Origin: Phorcus lineatus
Lineage: Eukaryota; Mollusca; Gastropoda; Trochida; Trochidae
Assembly (NCBI GenBank): GCA_921293015.1
Contig: OV121087.1
Location: 35,633,235-35,697,234 of the forward strand
Direction: 5' to 3'
DNA length: 64,000 bases
Part shown: in pieces, positions 40,211-51,966 of the stretch
Numbering within the stretch: the stretch's first letter is position 1
Layout of the letters: every line of letters begins with the position of its first letter
Program-made: the position numbers and the translations under genes
The notes under the pieces: model-generated
Databases searched by the model: none
What the model saw: the letters and a program-made list of their open reading frames with translations, nothing else
What the model was told of the DNA's origin: nothing

Positions 40211-41504
40211 TCATATAAACGACACCTCTTGATTCGTATTCTCAATTTTTGTCAAATACTCTTAAAACAATTAAATCTCGAGATTCATAGAAAATACTGA
40301 ATATCATGGTTGTTATATATGCTAAACTGAAAGACACTGAAACTATCTGTGTCCAAAATGCCGAAATGTATATTGAACAGTTCAGTTGTTTTTAAATGAG
40401 TACTTCGCACCTTGAGCATGCTTTTGAGTGTGAATTTGCACAACAATTATTCACTATTTTTAAAACGAAGATAGAATTACATGTAAAAATAAACCTGTCA
40501 ATTAATACATTCTTAAAAAATATGTTTAAAATTGGCTTGTTGTTACGAAATATACGCCCTCAAACTAAAAAGTTTCAAATTCGCTCTCTCACAATTTCTG
40601 AGGCCATTTTCGAACCTATAGTAATAATATTATCATTTTTTTTCAAAATTTCACTATCTCAACTGGAAATCTTAGAGACAAAATGTCTCTTAACGTTTAC
40701 TCGTACATCTCAGAGATGCGGTCATGCGCAAAGCGGTTGACCTCACGTGCAAAGGTGAAGGTCACGACCTACACGTCCATTGGGCGTCGCTGTAAAATGA
40801 CAGTTAGCATGTTGGGGGTTGTTTTTGATTCACTGCAATCCATAACAGAGGAATTCTTCCGACAACTAAGGTGTGTAAATTGTCTCCGGATATCAATGTT
40901 TTGTAAGAGATACAGAAACCCAGTTGATGTCGAGTTGTTTGTATTTATTTGTAATTTAAGATGACGTTTTCTGATAAAAAAGCTTACAAATAAATTTCAA
41001 AAATGTGTTTTTTGTTGAAAATTATCTCCGTAATTTAAGAAACTCTTAAATTATATGAGTTGCCATTTACATTGTAAATGGAGAAAACGTGATCCCGTAA
41101 TCGTTATTTCAACTTTACGAACTATTGTTTCAGATATTCCGTCAGAAGAATATCAAGATACAATGTAATATTTAGTAAAGTAATAATAATTTTGTTATAT
41201 ACTTTTATCATACAACAGAATTAAAGGGAGGAAAGCGCTCTAATTAATATAAGTTTTAACGTAAGTTTAACACTTGTCCTTCTTGAAGCTTCGAACAGGC
41301 TTGTGCTTGCTAAGGGTGGTGTTATGAAACCATTTATCCAAACGAAAAAAGGTATTAAGAGGTTGTACGTTCATGATTTCGTCATTAGATCTTGGGACTT
41401 ATTGACTGAGGTCTGGTTTCCTCAAACGAACCCTGATCGCGAAAATCATGATTGCGTATTGCTTTATTAAAACAGGGTTTACTTACAAAGATACGAGGTC
41501 AGTT
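40211..41504. other. Intergenic DNA
   Basis: An open frame of 114 codons at 40396-40740 (+) has no recognisable motif. Nothing else is supported. Confidence 0.35.
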
Positions 41505-42590
41505 ACCTTTGCAGGGAGAGAATATAACAGAGGTGACGTGAAAAGAAAAAAGGTTGGTAACCTTTGCAGGCAGAGAATGTTACAGAGATGACGTGAGGAG
41601 ATACGACGGTTTAGTTACATTTACAGGGAGAGAATGTAACAGGTGACGTGAGAAGAAAAGAGGTAAGTAGCCTCTGGAGGGAGAGAATGTGACAGAGGTG
41701 ACGTGAGCAGATACGAGGTCAGTAACCTATACAGGGAGAGAATGTAACAGGGGTGACGTGAGGAGATACGAGGTCAGTTACTAATGCAAGGAGAGAATGT
41801 CACAGAGGTGACCTGAGACGATACGAGGTCAGTTACTAATGCATGGAGAGAATGTAACAGAGGTGACGTGAGGAGATACGAGGTCAGTTACTAATGCATG
41901 GAGAGAATGTAACAGAGGTGACGTGAGAAGATACGAGGTCAGTTACTAATGCAAGGAGAGAATGTAACAGAGGTGACCTGAGACGATACGAGGTCAGTTA
42001 CTAATGCAAGGAGAGAATGTCACAGAGGTGACCTGAGACGATACGAGGTCAGTTACTAATGCATGGAGAGAATGTCACAGAGGTGACGTGAGAAGATACG
42101 AGATCCGTAACCTCTGCAGGGACAGAATGTAACAGAGGTGACGTGAGGAGAAGATACGAGGTCAGTAACCTCTGCAGGGAGAGAATGGCACAGGGTTGAC
42201 GTGAGAAGATACGAGGTCAGTTACTAATACAAGGAGAGAATGTCACAGAGGTGACGTGAGAAGATACGAGATCCGTAACCTCTGCAGGGAGAGAATGTAA
42301 CAGAGGTGACGTGAGGAGAAGATACGAGGTCAGTAACCTATGCAGGGAGAGAATGGCACAGAGGTGACGTGAGAAGATACGAGGTCAGTTACTAATGCAA
42401 GGAGAGAACGTCACAGAGGTGACGTGAGGAGAAGATACGAGGTCAGTTACCTATGGAGGGAGAGAATGTCACAGAACTGACTTGAGAAGATGCGTTACGA
42501 CGCAGGTAACCTTTGCAGGGAGAGAATGTCACAGAGGTGACGTGAGAAGATGGGAGGTCAGTAACCTCTTCAGAGAGAGAATGTAAAAGA
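41505..42590 (+). repeat. 55-59 bp minisatellite, ~19 units
   Basis: The unit is roughly GAGAATGTAACAGAGGTGAC, then GTGAGAAGATACGAGGTCAG, then a TTACTAATGCAAG or TAACCTCTGCAGG ending. The regular spacing is 55 bp (for example 41856 to 41911), with 3-4 bp insertions (GAGGAGAAG) in some units. A three-unit higher-order block is repeated at about 42091 and 42263. Most units carry GTGACGTGA, a CRE half-site. Confidence 0.9.
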
Positions 42591-42676
42591 AAACACTTGC
42601 GGGAAGAGTATGCTTTGATGTGGCGTATAATGCGTTATTATTTGAACATGGAAAATGTAGCGGAAATAATAGTTTC

Positions 42677-42710
42677 ATCATCATCATCATCATCATCATC
42701 ATCGTCATTA
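42677..42710 (+). repeat. (CAT)n microsatellite
   Basis: About ten CAT units with one interruption (CGT). A short Ile-rich open frame across it is an artefact. Confidence 0.9.
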
Positions 42711-43663
42711 TCTTTATTTTCCTAAAAGGTCATGATTTCAAACATTTCATTTCGAAAACAGATAACATAAATCCAAGCCCCGGGAACAACTTGTTTCCTA
42801 ACGGCCAGCGCCTTACTAAATGTATTTTGAATAACTCAACATATATTTTGTTGTGTAGATCACTTGACCACGTCATTTCTTTTAATTTTGCCGTTTTGTT
42901 ATGTGGACGTCGTTGTCATATTTGTTGAATCTTTGTTATTTTCTGTGATGCCCTACAATATCCTGGTTTCCTACACTCAATATCACTCGAATCGCTTCCG
43001 GCTTATAACTAGTTGCCATTTATAGCACGAAGATGTTCACTAGCGCTCTTATCTAGGTACTGTCAGTTTTACTCAAATTAAAAGGGACAGAGTATTTTCT
43101 TGGAGTCGAATATGTCAATCTACATAAATGTTTGTGGTTGTTTCAGAAATTCAGAATCCAAATAGCCTACTAAATGCCTATTTCATTATCGAAAAACATA
43201 TCCAAAACTTCTCAAGATCATATACCTTTACTTGGTGAAGCAAAGGATTGCCACAAAATGTGCCACTAATAAACCCTTAACTATTTCTACTACCTTTTTA
43301 AGAAATTGGTGCAAAAACGTTGACATTAGTGCCCTATGAAATTCTTTTTGTGGCATATCCTAGTCTTTTTGTATATATTTAAGCTTATATGAACGTATCT
43401 ATGGCGACGATATAATCAAACTTCCGTTTATGAAGCTTGATCCATCGGTGGAATTGATTGAGATTTTGTTCCTCCTATAGGTTTTCTGGTTCTTCGATGT
43501 AATTCATTGATGTTTTGAGGACAAGAGTTTTAGCGCAGCAAGTGCAAGCATCGACTATACAGTTAAAGGGAAGCAACCCTGGATTACAAACAGCGTTGCT
43601 AGCCTTCTCACTGATGGTTCTAAGTGAATAAGAGATAAGACATTGGAATAACGTCTGGCACTC
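42711..43663. other. Intergenic DNA
   Basis: No recognised feature. Confidence 0.4.
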
Positions 43664-45285
43664 ATACGCTCTGTACCCTGTAACATAACTTGTAACATAC
43701 ACTCTGTACCCTGTAACATACGCTCTGTACCCAGTGACATACACTCTTTACCCTGTAACATACACTCTTTACCCTGTAACATACACTCTGTACCCTGTAA
43801 CATACACTCTTTACCCTGTAAAATACACTCTGTACCCTGTAACATACACTCTTTACCCTGTAACATACGCTCTGTACCCTGTAACATACACTCTGTACCC
43901 TGTAACATACGCTCTGTACCCTGTAACATACACTCTTTACCCTGTAACATACACTCTTTACCCTGTAAAATACACTCTTTACCCTGTAACATACACTCTT
44001 TACCCTGTAAAATACACTCTGTACCCTGTAACATACACTCTTTACCCTGTAACATACACTCTTTACCCTGTAAAATACACTCTGTACCCTGTAAAATACA
44101 CTCTTTACCCTGTAACATACACTCTTTACCCTGTAAAATACACTCTTTACCCTGTAACATACACTCTTTACCCTGTAACATACACTCTTTACCCTGTAAA
44201 ATACACTCTGTACCCTGTAACATACACTCTTTACCCTGTAAAATACACTCTGTACCCTGTAACATACACTCTTTACCCTGTAACATACGCTCTGTACCCT
44301 GTAACATACACTCTGTACCCCGTAACATACGCTCTGTACCCTGTAACATACACTCTTTACCCTGTAAAATACACTCTTTACCCTGTAACATACACTCTGT
44401 ACCCTGTAAAATACACTCTGTACCCTGTAACATACACTCTGTACCCTGTAACATACACTCTGTACCCTGTAACATACGCTCTGTACCCAGTGACATACAC
44501 TTTTTACCCTGTAACATATACTCTTTACCCTGTAACATACACTCTTTACCCTGTAACATACACTCTGTACCCTGTATCATACACTCTTTACCCTGTAAAA
44601 TACACTCTTTACCCTGTAACATACACTCTGTACCCTGTGGCATACACTCTTTACCCTGTAACATACAATCTGTACCCTGTATCATACACTCTTTACCCTG
44701 TAACATACACTCTGTACCCTGTAACATACACTCTGTACCCTGTAACATACACTCTTTACCCTCTAACATACACTCTTTACCCTGTAACATACACTCTGTA
44801 CCCTGTAACATACACTATATACCCTGTAACATACACTCTTTACCCTGTAACATACACTCTGTACCCTGTGGCATACACTCTTTACCCTGTAACATACAAT
44901 CTGTACCCTGTATCATACACTCTTTACCCTGTAACATACACTCTGTACCCTGTAACATACACTCTGTACCCTGTAACATACACTCTTTACCCTCTAACAT
45001 ACACTCTTTACCCTGTAACATACACTCTTTACCCTGTAACATACACTATATACCCTGTAACATACACTCTAGGCCCTGTAACATACACTCTGTACCCTGT
45101 AAAATACACTCTGTATCCTGTAAAATACACTCTGTACCATGTGGCATACACTCTGTATCCTGTAACATACACTCTGTACCCTGTGGCATACACTCTGTAC
45201 CCTGTATCATACACTCTGTACCCTATGACATATACTATATACCCTGGAACATACACTATATACCCTGAACATATGCTTTGTACCT
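43664..45285 (+). repeat. 21-bp minisatellite, ~75 units, 1.6 kb
   Basis: The unit is CATACACTCTTTACCCTGTA plus A, with common T/G, A/G and C/A variants. Because 21 is a multiple of three, one frame on each strand is open almost throughout: (TYTLYPV)n on plus and (MLQGTEC or MLQGKEC)n on minus. An 11-unit, 231-bp higher-order block is duplicated, with GTGG variants at 44637 and 44868. No start context, splice signal or non-repeat coding flank supports translation. Confidence 0.93.
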
Positions 45286-47457
45286 TTTGACATACAGTCT
45301 GAAATTTGGGTATTTTATGTTATGCAACTTTCTCTTTGATAACATGAATATGTCTATTTATATATGAAAAATATGGTTTGCGTTTGTTAATGTTTGAAAT
45401 GTTAAACGAGTTAAAAGGACAGAGATATCTACACCTCTGTACAATTATGAGGTTGTTTTTAGACTTTCATAGAAAACCAGTATTTGTCGTATGTATGTCT
45501 TTTGGACATGAAAAGTTAAGATGTTGTGATTTTATTTCACCACATATGACATTTAAGTTCGTATCAAAGGTAAATAATATGTTATGAAAATCACGGAGTG
45601 GCTCTTTAAAGGCTGTTCTCCAGAAAATTGGTCTGAACTGAGATGAGCGCTTTTGCGCTAACCAGTCGATATTCTTCATGTCAAGAATCTATTCATCATC
45701 AATGATATTACTATTACTCTTTGCGTTCTTATCACGATGCATATTTGACGTGGAGCACTTGATTATTTGATTTTATTGGCGCTTGAAACTATGAACATCA
45801 TATACTATCATAATGTATATTTGGGCCTAAGCCCCTTACTGAAATAAACATTTCTCTCACCATATCTCTTTCAATATGCTACGGGTAACTTTAATGAAAT
45901 AGTTTATTTCAAACACACATTTTACTTTACAATCTCCTTTCAAATGTTATTAAAACACAATATTTAACATCTATATTTTTATTTGCTTAACAACTTTTAG
46001 CGCACACTTTTAAATTAATAATACATAAACATTATTCAAAATATATAAACAAGACATAATAATAGAATTATTTGGCATTCGAAGTGAAGGGGTGTTTTGG
46101 TTTTGAGATATCGCGCTTGGTCCATGGATTTTACTACCGCTTCTTCCCATTAGATACGAAAGGAGGGTCTTCAAATGAGGATATGAGTCAAATAAAAAGT
46201 GTTAATTTCAAGGAGCAAAAACCCAAAACATTTTTGTTGTTTATTTTGAAGTTCATTTGCAAAAAATTAAAAGATGTATGTGTAATTTTACATATGTGAA
46301 ATATGCACGCTTAACCTAGCTTAATTAACGTGCAATTATAATAAATGCGCTAATTGGTAGTCATCATGTCAGTTCTGTTACCAATATTGTAAAACAATTT
46401 TAGCAATAAAAAACTACAAATCTTTTTCACTTATACGACTTGTAAGAGGAAATACACACGTAAAATGATTAGACACAATTTTACAAAATATGTAATTAAA
46501 TAATTGAACAGTATCGGAACTCATTAAAATACACTTAACAGAGGTTAAACATTTGCTATATTTTTTATCAATTGTTTCATGAAAATTGTTTACTCTTCAT
46601 ATTTTCTTTGCCAAAGCATGCTTTACTAACACCATTTAAAAATTAACATGCAATTAAGATGTTTTTGATCACTCAATCATTATTTTAGTAAATAAAAGTA
46701 GTGTCATTTGACAATAACTGTTTGGACAGTTGCGGTAACGAAATGGAAAGTTTATTTTGTAAATGCCTGAAATGCCTTTACATGGAAAATCCTTAAAATA
46801 TACTGATAACACATATATGATGTTTTTTAAGCCATAAACAATTTAACATGTTGAAAAGCATATTGATAATTACCTTAAGTCATCATAAATATACATGAAA
46901 TTTCTCGATAGTTTTGATTATAATAGTAATAGGCAGTTGTTTTTCGATAATAACAGAATTTATACACAACTATCAATATACATAAATGTTGGCAAATGAC
47001 TCCTGTCATTTTTTAGTTTAACAAAAACTTTTAATAAAACCATAAAAGTCTGAAAAACAAACTTAAACAATATTGCAAACATACAAGTAATTGTAATATA
47101 AAAACGATCTATAAATGTATTTAATATTCACTCAGGATTTGTAAAAAATTAAAACACATAAAAATGTTACATACATATAAGCTATTATAATATAAATACG
47201 ATATATAGACGCCTTTAATATTTACCTAGCATTAATGTTACCAATTTCATCAGTAACAATGTTACATAAACATAAGTATTAGATTATGATTAGGTTGTAA
47301 TTAAAGAATGATTAACAAATTAATTTAATATTTACTCATTAACAGTACCAAGTTAAACAACGAAACTCAATGTACTCTCTGCGGTCATCGATCGCGAGTA
47401 ACCTTTCAATGTCGGGATGATGCTTTGTAACTTGCAGAAGACCTATAGACATCTAGC
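45286..47457. other. AT-rich intergenic DNA downstream of gene A
   Basis: No gene recognised. This is presumably where gene A transcripts would end if they were made. No AATAAA was found on the minus strand within about 450 bases below 47458. Confidence 0.4.
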
Positions 47458-48957
47458 TTACTCCTCCCCTTCCGGTACCTTAGCCTTTGCATCTTTCTGT
47501 TTACTCTGCTGCCCATTATAAACTTCCGGTACTTTAACCTTTGCATCTTGCTGTTTACTCTGCTGCCCATTATAAACTTCCGGTACTTCAGCCTTTGCAT
47601 CTTTCTCTTTACCCTGCTGGCCATTATCGACTGCCGGTACTTAAGCCTTTGCATCTTTCTGTTTACCCTGCTGCCCATTAACGTCTTCCGGTACTTTAGC
47701 CTTTGCATCTTTCTGTTTACCCTGCTGCCCATTAACGTCTTCCGGTACTTTAGCCTTTGCACCTTTCTGTTTACCCTGCTACCCATTAACGTCTTCCGGT
47801 ACTTTAGCCTTTGCATCTTTCTGTTCACCTTGCTGCCCATTAACGTCTTCCGGTACTTTACCCTTTGCATCTTTCTGTTCACCTTGCTGCCCATTAACGT
47901 CTTCCGGTACTTTAGCCTTTGCACCTTTCTGTTTACCCTGCTGCCCATTAACGTCTTCCGGTACTTTAGCCTTTGCACCTTTCTGTTTACCCTGCTGCCC
48001 ATTAACGTCTTCCGGTACTTTAGCCTTTGCACCTTTCTGTTTACCCTGCTGCCCATTAACGTCTTCCGGTACTTTAGCCTTTGCATCTTTCTGTTTACCC
48101 TGCTGCCCATTAACGTCTTCCGGTACTTTAGCCTTTGCATCTTTCTGTTCACCTTGCTGCCCATTAACGTCTTCCGGTACTTTAGCCTTTGCATCTTTCT
48201 GTTTACCCTGCTGCCCATTAACAACTTCCGGTACTTTAGCCTTTGCATCTTTCTGTTTACCCTGCTGGCCATCAATGTCTTCCGGTACTTTAGCCTTTGC
48301 ATCTTTCTGTTTACCCTGCTGCCCTTTAACGTCTTCCGGTACGTTAGCCTTTGCATCTTTCTGTTTACCCTGCTGCCCTTTAACGTCTTCCGGTACGTTA
48401 GCCTTTGCATCTTTCTGTTTACCCTGCTGCCCTTTAACGTCTTCCGGTACGTTAGCCTTTGCATCTTTCTGTTCACCTTGCTGCCCATTAGCGTCTTCCG
48501 GTACTTTAGCCTTTGCATCTTTCTGTTCACCTTGCTGCCCATTAGCGTCTTCCGGTACTTTACCCTTTGCATCTTTCTGTTCACCTGGTTTCTCGTAAAC
48601 GTAGATGTAGACATTTTCATAATTCCTACTGTTCCATGAGTAGAGATTAAGACTATTCAGATTACAATAACTACAATATTCCTCATAAAGGTCCGTTTTG
48701 GAAAGGTCTTGCGTCGTTGTTTGAATGAAGTAAACCAGTGTAAGTTCACGACACAGGCCTCTTTCTCTAAGCCTTTGTCTGAATTCAGAGCGTCTAGGAT
48801 ATGATGCAAAGCAGACATCTCCATCTGTTGCTCCGATGTAATAAAAAGACCCTTCATCTCCTTTCAGCTGTTCTATCTTTTCGAAAAAAATTCTTTTGTA
48901 TGTAAATTTTCACACCTGCAATTTCTATTGGCCACTGTACTGTCTTGTATTGTTGTT
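47458..48957 (-). pseudogene. Gene A: broken paralogue of gene B (core domain exon plus 18-aa repeat tail)
   Basis: The exon starts at 48957, just after a strong acceptor (TGTTTCTTTTACAG), with one base completing a split codon, the same phase as gene B exon 2. The core reads ...EKIEQLKGDEGSFYYIGATD, then RRSEFRQRLRERGL, LSKTDLYEEY and VYIYVYEK. It aligns with gene B without gaps around YYIGAT, F..R(I/L), LSK.DL and VY..VY.K. About 20 repeats of DAKAKVPEDVNGQQGKQK follow. The ancestral end is AKVPEGEE and TAA (47460-47458); gene B also ends in EEE. Three lesions break it. A T7 run (48884-48890) is one base short and shifts the frame. TAG (47781-47779) replaces CAG, and TAA lies at 47643-47641. 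Exon 1 was not found. I do not recognise the family; see the findings for a GIY-YIG-like possibility. Confidence 0.7.
47466..48580 (-). repeat. 54-bp coding minisatellite inside gene A
   Basis: About 20 units of 54 bp encode an 18-residue hydrophilic repeat rich in K, Q, E, D and G in the frame continuous with the core domain. The unit length is a multiple of three and no unit-internal indels were found, as expected if reading frame was once selected. Other frames are also open (VNRKMQRLKYRKTLMGSK on minus, LFTLLPINVFRYFSLCIF on plus) but do not continue into the core and are shadows. Confidence 0.85.
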
Positions 48958-49378
48958 CTGTAAAAGAAACAACATGTTATCAGAAAGATTCCATTGTTTA
49001 ATTTAATCTGTTGCTTTGTGCTATTTAATTTGAAAACAAAACACGCGTCCTTCAAAACCACAATAATTTATATACCTCAGTGTAGGATAGTCTGAGCAGT
49101 TTGAGAAGACACTTCATTTTCCTCAATTATGAGTTGATTGGCCCTCTGTAGAAAATAATTTGACTTAAACTGTTTGAAATCGAAGAGGAATAAAATGTTC
49201 AAAAACGTGCTACTACCCCTATAGCCTCCTAAAACACAATACATATTGATGTCAATTGCAATAAAATAATGCATTTCTTCGAATTTTGTATTTCAATGAA
49301 TACAAACACTGAGTTAACTTGCAACTTGCTCTCGAAGGTATTTTTAAAAAGTATCATAAATATGACTTGGGTAAGAAA
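48958..49378. other. Upstream flank of gene A exon 2
   Basis: This should be intron if gene A has the gene B structure. A possible small minus-strand exon-like segment lies between an ATTTTCTACAG acceptor near 49149 and a TGAG/GTATAT donor near 49080. Its 70-bp length does not keep the needed phase, so it is not called. Confidence 0.35.
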
Positions 49379-49526
49379 AAGAATAACCAAATCGAAGCTC
49401 GGAATGACGGTTTATCTGTCCCTCGTGAATTATTATGATAAATTCCTCACTAAAGCTCGGAATTTATCACAATAATCCACCCAGGACATATAAACCGTAA
49501 TTCCGAGCTTCGATTTGGTTATTCTT
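49379..49526. repeat. 148-bp fold-back element
   Basis: The outer arms 49379-49415 and 49490-49526 are reverse complements at 36 of 37 positions (AAGAATAACCAAATCGAAGC at the outer end). The inner part is also largely self-complementary (GATAAATTCC with GGAATTTATC), so almost the whole segment folds on itself. It looks like a small fold-back or MITE-type insertion 0.4 kb upstream of the gene A exon. Confidence 0.75.
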
Positions 49527-49939
49527 ATAATAAATCACCAGCGTCAATGTGTTGTCAAACGTCTTGTTTCTCGTGCAATTTTGGCATGATGAAATAGACA
49601 GAAGGGGTAATATTTTTGAAATTCCCATTTCCTGAAATTTCGATGATACTATTCCGGTTTCAATCTCTGGGAAATAAAATAATCATAGCGACGTACATTT
49701 ACTTAGTGCATGGGAACAGGCATGACTTTAAAGCTGCATATCACTTCAAATAGGTTTTGAAGAGAAACATAAATAATGGTGTTCTCGGAATTTCGACCCT
49801 GGTCAATTTAATGACCTGCCAAAATTGCTATGTTCATCTGTTGGGTATAATATACGAATATGTTTAAGAACAGTGCATTATCACTTCTGTATTGAAAATC
49901 AAACACTTTCCGTCTCTTTTTCGTAATGCTACAAGTAGT

Positions 49940-50113
49940 AGTTACTTCATCCATAAACGAGAGGTGGATCCAGTTACACCACACCTGATCGCTGTTTGAT
50001 TGACAGCTGAATTCGTCGAGGACGGTAGTCCGAGACGCAAATTCAGCTGTCAATCAAACAGCGATCAGGTGTGGTGTAACTAGATCCATCTCGAGTGATT
50101 TGATGAAGTAACT
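49940..50113. repeat. 174-bp palindrome with ~74-bp arms
   Basis: Arms 49940-50013 and 50039-50113 are complementary. They match perfectly over the inner ~38 bases (CAGTTACACC...GACAGCTGAATT, with one mismatch just outside) and more loosely further out (AGTTACTTCAT). The loop is 25 bases. A transcript would form a very stable hairpin. Confidence 0.8.
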
Positions 50114-50114
50114 G

Positions 50115-50523
50115 CTTTGTACCACGCCCACATTGCACGTTGTCAAAATCTGAACGAGATCTGCGCGGGATATTTGAATTTGTAATCATTCAGTTTCACA
50201 CCGCCACAGTGTCGAGTCACGAGTGGGATGACATGATTGACGACGCCACACAAATAATGAAAAATGGATTATCTTTGATAGTTCAATTTGTTTGAATGAG
50301 TATGGTGCTTGTTGCCATTAAAACTTGAATTACTTGTCATTTTTTTAAGAAAATTTACATCCTTTCAACTAATTCCTTAAGGGCGTGAACAAAAGGCGTG
50401 GCTTGCTAAACTGCAGCGAGCCAATGAGATATCTACCTTCAATGGTTACTTCAGGCCGTGGTGTAACTATTAGATACACCACGGCCGACGTCAAAGGGAC
50501 CGACGCGTGGGCATGGTACAAAG
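50115..50523. mobile_element. TIR-flanked 409-bp element with internal hairpin
   Basis: The ends CTTTGTACCACGCCCAC (50115-50131) and its complement (50507-50523) match at 16 of 17 positions. Inside, 50454-50465 and 50475-50486 form a perfect 12-bp hairpin (GGCCGTGGTGTA). Its wording echoes the arms of the adjacent 49940-50113 palindrome. The two may be parts of one composite fold-back insertion. No coding capacity. Confidence 0.55.
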
Positions 50524-50768
50524 CTTCAAATACACCCCAAATTTCATTATATATGCACTAACATACGCAGATATGTGAACAAACTTTCGGTTTGCAGCTG
50601 TAGCGTGTATGAACGCGAATTTGTAGTCTGTTTGTACGCTGCTATATACAATGGTTCGCAAAATTTATATTTGATTCTTGCTTTTTCAACATGTTTTGCG
50701 GTGGGTTTAATAAAAATCATTCTTGGAGATTTACAAAATTTTATCTTTTTTCCCGGTTTCTTTTAAAC

Positions 50769-51586
50769 GTGACTTAAGATTTCACTAAATGAAAGTCATT
50801 TTTTTGTAGCATACTTCCAAACATAAAGTTCTCAAAACTAGGTCAGTAGTTGTACCTTATGGGTAAGATATTTTTACTGAAAACACGACTTTGTGTATCT
50901 CTTCTATAAATGCCATCTTACATCCAACGTTCCACATACCATCGCCGTTTTCCAAAAATATGCACTTTGTTTTTCTTTGAGCTTTGAGGAAAAGAATATC
51001 TTCATCACTTGTTTTATTATTTTTTAAAACCTATTTTGGTTTCCATGACACTCTGAGTAATATAAAAAGGTAACGTTGATCCGACTATTCGACTGTACTG
51101 ACGCAACCCGACTCATTATTCGACAATTAAAGGGTAGGAAGATTGATCCACTTGGAGTGAAACAGATTATGTTTCTTAAATGTTTATGAGCCAAAATAGT
51201 ATCTCTCCAGGTTTAAGTTCAAATATCTTCAATACAATTGCCTCTTGAAATGGTTATTGTTCTTGTTTTCAATGATAATTAAAAAACGATCATATATATA
51301 GACGTTAATAAGTTCAAAGACTGTGTCCAGTCTTCATGAATATTAGTTAAATGACCAACTTAACACTACAAATCTTTTTATCTGCTGTAAATAAGTTTCC
51401 AGAACTACGTTTGAATCATTGTCGCGATCTATTGTCCGGTTTTCGATCACAAATCCTCGCTTAAACCTCTTTATTGTCGCTAAACTAAACTGATGAGCTT
51501 TTAAAAGTTGATTTTAAGAAACAACGACTACTTCTCGATTAAATAAAATCATTGATAAACTTTTACAAATTTGACATATTCTTATT
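50769..51586 (+). repeat. Segmental repeat R1, first part
   Basis: Closely matches R3 at 56109-56830. Shared blocks in order include CACTAAATGA..AGTCATTTT, ACCTTATGGGTAAGATATTT, CATCCAACGTTCCACATACC, GATCCGACTATTCGACTGTA and AACAACGACT. The part from about 51340 also matches 55850-56075 and 53580-53660. No gene is recognised. The repeat is interrupted at 51587 by a 1.5-kb insertion and resumes at 53086. Confidence 0.7.
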
Positions 51587-51966
51587 ATTATCGTGCTATA
51601 TTTTCCTATTTTTAGTTACAAATTATTCAGTTATTATATTATTTTGATTGGAAATAGAACATCGTCACCATATCATGTTTTTTTTACTACTTATGTATTT
51701 TACCTTTCCAATACAATGTCATCTTGCCGTACGGTACATTATTAAATTTTGTATGTCTCCATTGCAAATGTGTCACACATATTCTTTGTTGTTAGAATTT
51801 TTGCTTTTGAGGACAAAAGCTCCATGTTGCCCAGGAATCTATTATCGTGCTATATTTTCCCATTTTTTGTTGCAAATTATTCATTTAGTATATGATTTAA
51901 ATTGGAAATAGAACATGGTCATTTAAGTTAAAGTCCGCCATTTTGTAACAAATCTAAGAGCCGGCC

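Noticed and set aside
43734..45290. 518-codon open frame of (TYTLYPV)n, and a 418-codon frame on the other strand
   Set aside because: Both are entirely a 21-bp minisatellite whose period is a multiple of three; no non-repeat coding flank, start context or splice site.
47406..48639. 404-codon minus frame (VNRKMQRLKYRKTLMGSK)n and 363-codon plus frame (LFTLLPINVFRYFSLCIF)n
   Set aside because: Shadow frames of the 54-bp array. The frame that continues into the core domain encodes DAKAKVPEDVNGQQGKQK instead.
48873..48900. Programmed ribosomal frameshift at the gene A T7 run
   Set aside because: No pseudoknot or other stimulator was identified, two further nonsense codons follow, and gene B has no such run; a simple deletion is likelier.
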